A stretch of 64,000 bases of DNA from Accumulibacter sp. (lineage in GTDB: Bacteria > Pseudomonadota > Gammaproteobacteria > Burkholderiales > Rhodocyclaceae), in the NCBI GenBank assembly GCA_024235715.1, contig JACKLW010000006.1:186001-250000 (forward strand), written 5' to 3'. This document shows positions 27,010 to 34,999 of the stretch, piece by piece. Under the pieces are notes generated by a model that searched no databases, was not told where the DNA came from, and saw only the letters and a program-made list of their open reading frames with translations. The position numbers and the translations under genes were made by a program. Position 1 is the first letter of the stretch, and each line of letters opens with the position of its first letter.

Positions 27010-27765
27010 ATGAACTACTACAGCGATCCTCAGCACCATCAGCCAAGCCGTTCTACCAGCGGTGGTCCGTGTCCCAGTTGCCAGGCGCCGATGACGATCC
27101 AGCGTTTCAAACGCCAGCTCAACGGCGTCGTCTCTCTGGACATCTGCTTTCCCTGCCAGGGCATCTGGTTCGATGAATACGAGAGCGCCCAGCTGGCGCC
27201 GGCCGGCGTCCTCGAACTGTTCCGGCTGCTGCACGAACACCAGGCCGACCTTCGCCAACCCTGGCGCGACGTGCTGCAGTGCCCGCGCTGTCGCGAACGC
27301 CTGATGCACCGGCTCGACAGTACGCGCAGCGGACGCTTTGCCTACAGCCGTTGCCCGCAGCACCACGGCCGCTACACCGCCTTTGCGGCGTTCATGATCG
27401 AGAAGGGTTTCGTCCGCCAGCTCAACGGCGCCGAAGTCGCCGAACTCGCGCGCCAGGTGCAGACCATCCGCTGCTCGGGTTGCGGCGCGCCGGTCGACAT
27501 CCGCCGCGACAACGTATGTTCACATTGCCGTTCGCCGATCGTCGTCCTCGACCCGGACGCGGTGCAGGACGCGCTCGACAATTTCGGTGAAAGAGCGAGC
27601 CGGCAGGAACACCTCAACCCGCACGCCGTCGCCGACGCACTGGTCGCCAACGAGCGCGCCAAGTCCATGCGCAGCCGCGAAAAGCGCAGGAGTTTCCTCG
27701 AGGAGGACATCTCCGATCTGGTGCTGGGCGGTATCGAAACCGTCTGGAAGCTGTTGCGGCGGTAG
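27010..27765 (+). CDS. Zinc-ribbon (zf-TFIIB-like) protein
   Basis: This 251-residue cytoplasmic protein has three zinc ribbons. The first (CPSCQAPM, then ICFPCQGIWFDEYE, residues 21-55) is the zf-TFIIB type. The second (CPRCRERL, residue 91) pairs with a later cysteine. The third (CSGCGAPVDIRRDNVCSHC, about 155-175) is a classic zinc ribbon. A helical C-terminal region follows, ending in an amphipathic helix. Function unknown. TATACT at 26920-26925 may be its -10, about 85 bases upstream of ATG 27010. The translation between 26725 and 27010 in the same frame looks non-coding. Confidence 0.78.
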   Translation: MNYYSDPQHHQPSRSTSGGPCPSCQAPMTIQRFKRQLNGVVSLDICFPCQGIWFDEYESAQLAPAGVLELFRLLHEHQADLRQPWRDVLQCPRCRERLMHRLDSTRSGRFAYSRCPQHHGRYTAFAAFMIEKGFVRQLNGAEVAELARQVQTIRCSGCGAPVDIRRDNVCSHCRSPIVVLDPDAVQDALDNFGERASRQEHLNPHAVADALVANERAKSMRSREKRRSFLEEDISDLVLGGIETVWKLLRR

Positions 27766-28055
27766 CGAGGACGGTGATGGCCCGCCTGCACCGGAGGCCT
27801 TGCGAGCGTCTGCAAGCGCATCATGCGGACGCGCAGGCCGTTCGGCGTTGGCCCCGGGTCCCAGCCAGCGTCTCCGCCTGGTCGGCTGCAGGCGAGACAT
27901 TCGCGCCAGGCTGGCAGCAGCTGACATCCGGGCCCTTGCGGAGCCCGGTAGAGGAAGCGCTGGCGGCCACGCAGCCAAGGAAGCTGCTCGCCGGCACGGG
28001 ATGAGCGGTCGCGCGGCGCGCGGCCCGGCCGTCTCGCTGCAGACTACTCAAAACG

Positions 28056-28086
28056 CTCGCCTTTTCTATACAGGCGAGTCTTTTTC
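28056..28086 (+). terminator. Intrinsic terminator-like hairpin
   Basis: CTCGCC (28056-28061) pairs with GGCGAG (28073-28078) across an 11-base loop and is followed by TCTTTTTC. The stem is short, but the T-run is good for this genome. It probably ends transcription from the zinc-ribbon side before the argD promoter. A regulatory leader role is possible if transcription starts upstream. Confidence 0.5.
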
Positions 28087-28180
28087 CCGTAGAATCCTGC
28101 CCCTTGTAATACGGTGTGTGAACCCCTGTTGACGCACGCCGGAACGGACCGATTCTGGTTCCAGTGCGTATCTCGTTATC

Positions 28181-28198
28181 CGGCGGCGCAAGCCGCCG
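28181..28198 (+). other. GNRA-tetraloop hairpin in the argD leader
   Basis: CGGCGGC (28181-28187) and GCCGCCG (28192-28198) form a perfect 7-base stem closing a GCAA loop, followed by TTTCAGTTTC. It stands 34 bases before the argD start. It could be an mRNA leader element, a weak terminator, or the 3' end of a small RNA begun near 28102. Confidence 0.5.
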
Positions 28199-28231
28199 TT
28201 TCAGTTTCAAGTGCTTTGCAATGGGTGGTCC

Positions 28232-29404
28232 ATGTCGCACCTGATGAATACCTACGCTCGCCTGCCCATCGCCTTCAGTCATGGCGACGGCAGCTGGGTG
28301 ACCGATACCGACGGCAAGTGCTACCTCGACGCGCTGGCCGGAATCGCCGTGTCGACGCTCGGGCACAACCACCCGGCGCTGGTTGCGGCGATTGCTGCGC
28401 AGGCCGGACGCATTCTCCACTCGTCGAACCTCTACCGCATTCCGCAGCAGGAGCAGCTGGCCGAAAAGCTGGCGACGCTGGCAGGGATGGACGAGGTCTT
28501 TTTCTGCAATTCCGGTTGCGAAGCCAACGAAGCGGCGATCAAGCTGGCGCGCTATCACGGTCACCAGCGGGATATCGAGCGGCCGGCGATCGTGGTCATG
28601 GAGAAGGCGTTCCACGGGCGGACCATGGCGACGCTCTCGGCGACCGGCAATCGCAAGGCTCAGGCGGGTTTTGAACCGCTGGTGTCGGGTTTCGTGCGCG
28701 TTCCGTACAACGACCTCGAAGCGATCCGGGCGGTGGCCCGATCGAATCACAACGTTGCGGCGGTGATGCTCGAAATCGTCCAGGGCGAGGGTGGCATCAA
28801 CATCGCCGACGTCGATTTCCAGCGTGGTCTGCGTGCTCTCTGCGACGAGAACGATTGGCTGCTGATCTGCGATGAAGTGCAGTGTGGCACGGGCCGCACC
28901 GGCACCTGGTTCGGTTTTCAGCACTCGGGTATCCGCCCGGACGTGGTGACGCTGGCCAAGGGGCTTGGTGGCGGCGTGCCGATTGGCGCCTGTCTGACGG
29001 CCGGCCGGGCGACGGGCCTGTTCAAGCCTGGCAAGCATGGTTCGACTTTCGGTGGCAACCAGCTGGCGTCGACCGCAGCGCTGACGACCATCGGCGTGAT
29101 CGAAGACGAGGGCCTGATCGACAACGCCGTGGCCATTGGCAGGCTGATCCGTGAGGGTCTGTCGCAGGCCTTGGCCGGTCGTGAAGGGCTGGTCGATATT
29201 CGCGGTCAGGGCCTGATGATCGGCATCGAGCTTGGTCGCCCCTGCGGCGAACTGGTGACGCGTGCGCTCGACGTCGGCCTGCTGATCAACGTTACTGCCG
29301 ATCGTGTCGTCCGCCTGCTGCCGCCGCTGAACTTCAGCGCCGACGAGGCGCGCGAACTGGTCGCGCGCCTGGCCGGACTGATTGGCGATTTTCTCGCCAC
29401 CTGA
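28232..29404 (+). CDS. argD: Acetylornithine aminotransferase
   Basis: This PLP class III aminotransferase converts N-acetylglutamate semialdehyde to N-acetylornithine in arginine synthesis (and can act in lysine synthesis). The 390 residues show MNTYARLPIAFSHGDG, LGHNHPALVAAIAAQ, FFCNSGCEANEAAIKLAR and the PLP aspartate in ICDEVQCGTGRTG. The catalytic lysine region VTLAKGLGGGVPIGA and STFGGNQLA are also present. ATG 28232 is preferred; an ATG four codons later is possible. It is first of argD-argF-argG, with 12- and 30-base gaps. Confidence 0.96.
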   Translation: MSHLMNTYARLPIAFSHGDGSWVTDTDGKCYLDALAGIAVSTLGHNHPALVAAIAAQAGRILHSSNLYRIPQQEQLAEKLATLAGMDEVFFCNSGCEANEAAIKLARYHGHQRDIERPAIVVMEKAFHGRTMATLSATGNRKAQAGFEPLVSGFVRVPYNDLEAIRAVARSNHNVAAVMLEIVQGEGGINIADVDFQRGLRALCDENDWLLICDEVQCGTGRTGTWFGFQHSGIRPDVVTLAKGLGGGVPIGACLTAGRATGLFKPGKHGSTFGGNQLASTAALTTIGVIEDEGLIDNAVAIGRLIREGLSQALAGREGLVDIRGQGLMIGIELGRPCGELVTRALDVGLLINVTADRVVRLLPPLNFSADEARELVARLAGLIGDFLAT

Positions 29405-29416
29405 CAGAGATCTGTG

Positions 29417-30352
29417 ATGGACCGCATCAAACATTTTCTGCAGTTCAAGGACTTCACGCGTGCGGAGTTCGACCACCTCTTCGAACGCTCGCGCTGGATC
29501 AAGGCGCAGTTCAAGTCGTACCGGAAATACTGGCCGCTCAGCGACCGTACCCTGGTGATGATTTTCGAGAAGGCCAGCACGCGCACCCGCCTGTCTTTCG
29601 AGGCGGGGATGCAGCAGCTCGGCGGTTCGGCGATCTATCTGAACAGTCGCGATTCGCAGCTGCAGCGCGGCGAGTCCGTGGAAGACGCGGCGCAGGTGAT
29701 CTCGCGGATGAGCGACGTGGTCATGATTCGTACCTTCGAGCAGGAGATGATCGAGCGCTTTGCCGCCAATTCGCGGGTGCCGGTGATCAACGGCCTGACC
29801 AACGAGTATCATCCCTGCCAGATCGTCGCCGACATCTTCACCTTCATCGAGCATCGCGGTCCGATCCAGGGCAAGACGGTGGCCTGGATCGGCGACTCGA
29901 ACAACGTCTGCAACACCTGGCTGCAGGCCGCCGAAGTGCTCGACTTCAACGTCCATGTATCGACGCCGCCCGGCTACGAGGTCGAGCCGTCGCGCGCCGG
30001 ACTGTACGGCACCGACCACTTCGAGCATTTCACCGATCCGATGGATGCCGCGCGCGGCGCCGATCTGGTGACTACCGATGTGTGGACGTCGATGGGTTTC
30101 GAAGCGGAGAACGCAGAACGCCGGCGTGACTTTGCCGACTGGCAGGTTGACCTGGACATGATGCATGCCGCCGGCCCCGCGTCGCTGTTCATGCACTGCC
30201 TGCCGGTGCATCGCGGCGAGGAGGTCGAGGCTGCGGTCATCGATGGCGCGCAGAGCGTCGTCTGGGACGAGGCCGAGAACCGCATGCACACCCAGAAGGC
30301 CTTGCTCGAGTATGTGCTCCTGGGCCGGGTCGACGCGCCAAAATCCAACTAG
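29417..30352 (+). CDS. argF: Ornithine carbamoyltransferase
   Basis: ArgF condenses ornithine with carbamoyl phosphate to citrulline. The 311 residues contain the carbamoyl-phosphate loop FEKASTRTRLSFE, the motif YHPCQIVADIFT and the ornithine-binding DVWTSMG. The catalytic cysteine region MHCLPVHRGEEV and the C-terminal NRMHTQKALLEYVL are also present. The start is ATG 29417 (a GTG codon immediately precedes it in frame), with AGAGA upstream. Confidence 0.98.
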   Translation: MDRIKHFLQFKDFTRAEFDHLFERSRWIKAQFKSYRKYWPLSDRTLVMIFEKASTRTRLSFEAGMQQLGGSAIYLNSRDSQLQRGESVEDAAQVISRMSDVVMIRTFEQEMIERFAANSRVPVINGLTNEYHPCQIVADIFTFIEHRGPIQGKTVAWIGDSNNVCNTWLQAAEVLDFNVHVSTPPGYEVEPSRAGLYGTDHFEHFTDPMDAARGADLVTTDVWTSMGFEAENAERRRDFADWQVDLDMMHAAGPASLFMHCLPVHRGEEVEAAVIDGAQSVVWDEAENRMHTQKALLEYVLLGRVDAPKSN

Positions 30353-30382
30353 CTGAATCAGCTGCCTTAGCAGGGAAATCTC

Positions 30383-31612
30383 ATGAGTGACGTCAAGAAA
30401 GCGGTACTGGCCTATTCGGGCGGTCTCGATACTTCGGTGATCCTGAAGTGGTTGCAGGATACCTATCAATGCGAAGTGGTGACCTTCACCGCCGACGTCG
30501 GCCAGGGCGACGAACTCGAGGCGGCGCGACCCAAGGCGCTGCAGTTCGGCATCAAGCCGGAAAACATCTACATCGACGACCTGCGCGAAGAGTTCGTTCG
30601 CGACTTCGTGTTTCCGATGTTTCGGGCCAATACCGTTTACGAAGGTGAATACCTTCTCGGTACGTCGATCGCCAGGCCCTTGATTGCCAAGCGGATGATC
30701 GAAATCGTCGAGCTGACGGGTTCCGATGCCGTGGTTCATGGGGCGACGGGCAAGGGCAATGACCAGGTCCGTTTCGAACTTGGTGCCTATGCGCTCAAGC
30801 CGGACATCCGGATCATTGCCCCGTGGCGCGAATGGGACCTGCTGTCGCGCGAGAAGCTGCTGGCCTACGCCGAGCAGCACGGCATTCCCGTCGAGATGAA
30901 GCACCGCCAGGGCGGTTCACCGTACTCGATGGACGCCAACCTGCTGCACATCAGTTACGAGGGCCGCCACCTGGAAGATCCGGCTGCCGAAGCCGAGGAG
31001 TCGATGTGGCGCTGGACGGTGTCGCCGGAAGCAGCGCCGGACGCGGCCGAGTATGTGGAGTTGGAATTCGAGAGCGGCGACCTGGTGGCCATCAACGGCA
31101 CGCGCATGCCGGCGCACGAATTGCTTGCGCTGCTCAACCGGTTGGCCGGCAAGCACGGCATCGGCCGCATCGATCTGGTCGAGAACCGCTATGTGGGCAT
31201 GAAGTCGCGCGGTTGCTACGAGACCCCGGGTGGAACCATCCTCTTGCCGGCGCACAGGGCCATCGAGTCGATCACCCTCGACCGCGAAGTCGCTCATCTC
31301 AAGGACGACCTGATGGCGCGCTACGCCAGCCTGATCTACAACGGCTACTGGTGGAGCCCCGAGCGTCTTGCCCTGCAGGCCCTGATCGACCATACCCAGC
31401 AACCGGTGAATGGCTGGGTACGGGTCAAACTCTACAAGGGCAACGTAATTGTCGTCGGCCGCGATTCGAAGACCAATTCCCTGTTCGATGCGACCATCGC
31501 CACGTTCGAGGACGATGCCGGCGCCTACGACCAGAAGGACGCCGGCGGCTTCATCAAGCTGAACGCACTGCGCATGCGTATTGCCGCAAAACTGGCGAAA
31601 CGCGCACGCTGA
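30383..31612 (+). CDS. argG: Argininosuccinate synthase
   Basis: ArgG joins citrulline and aspartate using ATP. The 409 residues match the family. The ATP pyrophosphatase loop [14 protein letters not shown] is at the N-terminus. [30 protein letters not shown] and [19 protein letters not shown] follow. It is third in the arginine operon and 18 bases before the DUF2788 gene. Confidence 0.99.
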   Translation: MSDVKKAVLAYSGGLDTSVILKWLQDTYQCEVVTFTADVGQGDELEAARPKALQFGIKPENIYIDDLREEFVRDFVFPMFRANTVYEGEYLLGTSIARPLIAKRMIEIVELTGSDAVVHGATGKGNDQVRFELGAYALKPDIRIIAPWREWDLLSREKLLAYAEQHGIPVEMKHRQGGSPYSMDANLLHISYEGRHLEDPAAEAEESMWRWTVSPEAAPDAAEYVELEFESGDLVAINGTRMPAHELLALLNRLAGKHGIGRIDLVENRYVGMKSRGCYETPGGTILLPAHRAIESITLDREVAHLKDDLMARYASLIYNGYWWSPERLALQALIDHTQQPVNGWVRVKLYKGNVIVVGRDSKTNSLFDATIATFEDDAGAYDQKDAGGFIKLNALRMRIAAKLAKRAR

Positions 31613-31630
31613 TCTGGAGATGAGCCCGCC

Positions 31631-31840
31631 ATGTTTGGGCTGACGGAAGAGCAGATATCGGATTTTGGCATGACCTTCGGGATCGGTGCCTTCATGCTCT
31701 TCATGCTGTTCATCATCGGCGAGATTGCGTGGAAAGCGAAGGCCGGACGGACGGGAACGATCGTCCTGTTCTTCGTCCTCTCGTTCGGGATGCTTGGCTT
31801 CATTGCCAAGGCGATCATGGAAAAATTCTGGGGGTTGTGA
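31631..31840 (+). CDS. DUF2788 small inner-membrane protein
   Basis: This 69-residue protein has two transmembrane helices (about 16-34 and 43-62) joined by a short basic loop (WKAKAGRTG). It begins MFGLTEEQISDFGMTFGIG, the pattern I know from DUF2788 proteins of betaproteobacteria. Function unknown. It lies 18 bases after argG and two bases before ppnP, so it is likely co-transcribed. Confidence 0.8.
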   Translation: MFGLTEEQISDFGMTFGIGAFMLFMLFIIGEIAWKAKAGRTGTIVLFFVLSFGMLGFIAKAIMEKFWGL

Positions 31841-31842
31841 GC

Positions 31843-32154
31843 ATGCCGCAGTTCGATAACGTCAGCGTGATCAAGCAGGCCAACGTCTATTTCGACGGCA
31901 AGTGCATCAGCCACACGCTGCAGATGGCGGATGGAACCCGCAAGAGCATTGGCGTGATCCTGCCGTCGTCGCTGACCTTCAGCACCGGCGTCGCCGAGGT
32001 GATGGAAGGTGTCGGCGGTTCGTGCCGCGTACGGCTCAGCGGCGACGAACAGTGGACAGCCTACGGGGCGGGCCAGTCATTTTCGGTGCCGGCCAACTCA
32101 TCTTTCGAGATCGTCTGCGATGACGCCTATCACTACGTCTGCCACTATGGCTAG
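31843..32154 (+). CDS. ppnP: Pyrimidine/purine nucleoside phosphorylase PpnP
   Basis: This 103-residue single cupin-like domain protein was formerly DUF1255/YaiE. It phosphorolyses a broad range of nucleosides. Family stretches include ANVYFDGKCISHTLQMADG, KSIGVILP and FSTGVAEVMEGVGGSCRVRL. FSVPANSSFEI and the C-terminal YHYVCHYG are also present. Its ATG is two bases past the DUF2788 stop. Confidence 0.93.
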   Translation: MPQFDNVSVIKQANVYFDGKCISHTLQMADGTRKSIGVILPSSLTFSTGVAEVMEGVGGSCRVRLSGDEQWTAYGAGQSFSVPANSSFEIVCDDAYHYVCHYG

Positions 32155-32248
32155 GCCTTGCGCCTGGATTTACCGTATCACCCGGGCGACCTGCGCGTGA
32201 TGAGCGGCATTCGGTGTCCATGATCGTTGATAATTCCGTCAACTGCCC

Positions 32249-34231
32249 ATGAGAGATCCTGCAGCAAGCTTGGATGTCCGTGCTCTGGAAGGGAGTGCCA
32301 GCCTCGAACCGACTGAAGCGCGGCATTTGACGCATCCAAGGTACCGTCCGGATATTGATGGCTTGCGTGGCTTGGCGGTGCTGATGGCTGTCATCTACCA
32401 CGCCTTTCCGAAGACGCTTCCCGGTGGCTTCATCGGCGTCGAACTCTTCTTCGTGGTCTCTGGCTACCTGATCAGCACCATCGTTTTCGGCAATCTGGAG
32501 AACGGCAGCTTCAGTATCGCGGAGTTTTATGCGCGCAGAGTTCGCAGGATATTCCCGGCATTGGTTCTCGTTCTGGCGGCTGGTCTGGCGCTCGGTTGGT
32601 ATATTCTGTTCGTCGACGAACAGCAAACACTGGGCAAGCATGTCGCAGCAGGCGCGGGATTTATTTCAAATTTTGTGCTCTGGACTGAAGCAAGTTACTT
32701 CGACAGCGACGCAACCAGTAAACCGTTCCTGCATCTATGGTCTCTTGGTGTGGAAGAGCAGTTCTACATCTTCTGGCCTCTCCTTCTGGTGCTGGTATGG
32801 AGGAAGAAGTACAACTTCCTCGCCATAACCGTTCTCATCGCGGTCCTCTCGTTTTCTGCCAGTATTCTCATGGTGAAATCCGACCCGGTCGCCGCTTTCT
32901 ATTCGCCATGGGCGCGTTTTTGGGAGTTGATGATGGGCGGTATACTTGCCTACGTCGCCTTGCACCATCCGGAACGCCTTAGAATCAACGCAAACTGGCA
33001 ATCGGCGATCGGCCTGTTGATGATCGCCATTGCGCTGGGACTGCTGAACAAGAAGGCCGCCTTCCCGGGTTGGTGGGCGGTATTGCCGACGATCGGCACC
33101 TGCCTTGTCATCTCCGCAGGGCCGGGCGCCTGGCTGAACAGGAAGTTCCTGAGCAGCCGTCCCGTGGTGTGGGTGGGGCTGATCAGCTATCCGCTGTATC
33201 TCTGGCATTGGCTGCTGCTGTCGTTTGCGTGGATAGCGCGAGGAAAGACGCCGCCGCCGGGGGTCAGGGGGGCGCTGGTGATGGTCAGCTTCCTGCTGGC
33301 CTATTTGACCTATCGTTTCGTTGAAAAGCGGGCCAGAGCCGCCGGCAACACGATGGCTGTGGCGTTGGTCGCGGTGATGATTTGCCTGGGCTTGACGGGG
33401 CTGGTCACCTACTCCGGGGCCATTTCCCCGAGAAACGACAGCAAGGCGATCGGCCCGATCCTGGAGGCGCTACACGACTGGGACTATCCGGATGGTTTTG
33501 AAAAGACGGTTTTTGCAGGGGTTTCAGTCAGATCGATACCGGCGGGCGAAAAGACCGTTCTGTTCATTGGTGATTCACATCTTGAGCAATATGGACCCCG
33601 CGTCGTGCAGTCTCTGGAGAGTAATCCTGACCAGTACAATTCTGCCATCTTTCTGACCAGTCCCGGTTGTTCTCCGATTCCGGGAACTGCGCAGACCAAC
33701 AGTTATCACGTCGAAACATGCAGGGTTTTCCGGGAGCAAGTCGCGGAACTTGTTCTACGCCCGGAAATCAGTGCTGTAGTCATTGCCGCCGGCTGGAGCA
33801 TGTATTTCGTGGAATCCAGTTCGCAAGCGCCCGAGAATCTTGATCTCTCTTTCGAGTTGAACGCCCTTCAGACGTTTATCGAGTCGATCGTGTCGCAGAA
33901 GAAGGTGTATGTTCTACTCGATAATCCAAGTGGGCCACCGTTCGAGCCTCGCCATTTCTTTGTCGGTACCCGGCTGACCAGCCTGACGGTCAAACCATTT
34001 CAGGAGCAGGTTACGCTTGACAAGGATCAGAACGCCTTGCGTCTGCGCCTGGCCGAAGCCGCGGCCGCAGCCGGGGCGCTCGTGATTGATCCCGTTGAAC
34101 ACCTTTGTGTCAATAACCGCTGTCCGGTGGTTACCGCCGATGGCAGGCCAATCTACAAGGATGATAATCACTACCGGCCTTTCTACGTCAAGGAAAATGC
34201 CGGGTTCGTCGATCTGACCCTGCAGAATTGA
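32249..34231 (+). CDS. OafA/YrhL-type acyltransferase with C-terminal SGNH domain
   Basis: This 660-residue membrane enzyme is predicted to O-acylate a surface polysaccharide. The N-terminal acyltransferase-3 domain (residues ~30-370) has about ten helices. It shows the start motif YRPDIDGLRGLAVLMAVIYHAFP, with catalytic histidine, and FIGVELFFVVSGYLIS. FYARRVRRIFPAL and SLGVEEQFYIFWPLLL are also typical. The C-terminal periplasmic SGNH domain has the nucleophile motif LFIGDSHLEQYG and the catalytic DDNHYRPF. Much of 32.6-34.2 kb is less GC-rich than its neighbours. That is common for surface-polysaccharide genes and may reflect transfer. Confidence 0.9.
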   Translation: MRDPAASLDVRALEGSASLEPTEARHLTHPRYRPDIDGLRGLAVLMAVIYHAFPKTLPGGFIGVELFFVVSGYLISTIVFGNLENGSFSIAEFYARRVRRIFPALVLVLAAGLALGWYILFVDEQQTLGKHVAAGAGFISNFVLWTEASYFDSDATSKPFLHLWSLGVEEQFYIFWPLLLVLVWRKKYNFLAITVLIAVLSFSASILMVKSDPVAAFYSPWARFWELMMGGILAYVALHHPERLRINANWQSAIGLLMIAIALGLLNKKAAFPGWWAVLPTIGTCLVISAGPGAWLNRKFLSSRPVVWVGLISYPLYLWHWLLLSFAWIARGKTPPPGVRGALVMVSFLLAYLTYRFVEKRARAAGNTMAVALVAVMICLGLTGLVTYSGAISPRNDSKAIGPILEALHDWDYPDGFEKTVFAGVSVRSIPAGEKTVLFIGDSHLEQYGPRVVQSLESNPDQYNSAIFLTSPGCSPIPGTAQTNSYHVETCRVFREQVAELVLRPEISAVVIAAGWSMYFVESSSQAPENLDLSFELNALQTFIESIVSQKKVYVLLDNPSGPPFEPRHFFVGTRLTSLTVKPFQEQVTLDKDQNALRLRLAEAAAAAGALVIDPVEHLCVNNRCPVVTADGRPIYKDDNHYRPFYVKENAGFVDLTLQN

Positions 34232-34307
34232 CCTCTGCTGGGCGGCAGCCAGGCAATCATGTCTGATCGCCTTGCTCACCAAAACCACTCGCGATTGGAG
34301 TTCACAC

Positions 34308-34802
34308 ATGCCTTCATTTGATTTTTCTTCAGAAGCCGACATGGCGGCCCTGCACAATGCGATAGATGTGGCCAAGCGGGCCATCGACAATCGTTACGAC
34401 TTCAAGGCGACCAGCGCCAAGGTGGAGTTGAACGAAAAGGACAAGCTGATCATCCTGCACGGTGACTCCGATTTTCAGCTCGGCCAGATCAAGGATCTGC
34501 TTTTTCCAGCCATGGAAAAGAAAGAAAAGGAGAGCACCAAGCGGCTGGACGCTCAGCCAGTCCAGACCATCTCCGGCAACAAGGTGAAGCAGGAACTGAA
34601 GATCAGGATCGGCATCGAGTCCGATCTGGCGAAGAAGATCGTCAAGCTGATCAAGGACTCGAAACTCAAGGTGCAGGCGTCGATTCAGGGTGACGCGGTG
34701 CGCGTCAGCGGCGCCAAACGTGATGAACTGCAGGCGTGCATCGCGACGGTCACCAAGGCGATCACCGATTTTCCGATCAAGTATGGCAATTTCCGGGACT
34801 GA
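34308..34802 (+). CDS. yajQ: YajQ family nucleotide-binding protein
   Basis: This 164-residue cytoplasmic protein has two similar alpha-beta halves. Family landmarks are MPSFDFSSEADMAALHNAID, NRYDFKATSAKVEL and GNKVKQELKIRIGIESDLAKK. IVKLIKDSKLKVQASIQGD, VRVSGAKRDELQA and the C-terminal FPIKYGNFRD complete it. YajQ proteins bind nucleotides, and some bind cyclic di-GMP and act with LysR regulators. Here no partner is adjacent. GGAG precedes the ATG. Confidence 0.96.
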   Translation: MPSFDFSSEADMAALHNAIDVAKRAIDNRYDFKATSAKVELNEKDKLIILHGDSDFQLGQIKDLLFPAMEKKEKESTKRLDAQPVQTISGNKVKQELKIRIGIESDLAKKIVKLIKDSKLKVQASIQGDAVRVSGAKRDELQACIATVTKAITDFPIKYGNFRD

Positions 34803-34999
34803 GGGAAGCACCATGTCGCCGCCCTCGCCATGGCCGATCTGGTGCCTGCGCAGAGTCAAGGATAGGGTGTTGGCGAATTCGATCCGGCGGTATCGGGCGC
34901 ACGCCCCGTTGCCCATTCGTCTGGCGGCCGACGGCCGCGCCGGTCGGCACAAACGGCGGGCGCGTGTGGACGTCAGTGGGCACGGGAGCAGCGTCTGAT

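Larger units (their letters stand above)
27766..28231. other. Intergenic region before argD, containing two hairpins
   Basis: This 466-base gap separates the zinc-ribbon gene from argD. Its first 280 bases show nothing I can interpret. The last 180 bases hold a terminator-like hairpin (28056-28086), a possible -10 (TAGAAT, 28090-28095), a GNRA-loop hairpin (28181-28198) and the argD leader. Confidence 0.5.

Noticed and set aside
27821-30904. Open minus-strand frame of 1027 codons opposite argD and argF
   Set aside because: It is a GC-rich antisense shadow. The plus strand codes for well-known enzymes throughout, and the antisense translation resembles no family.
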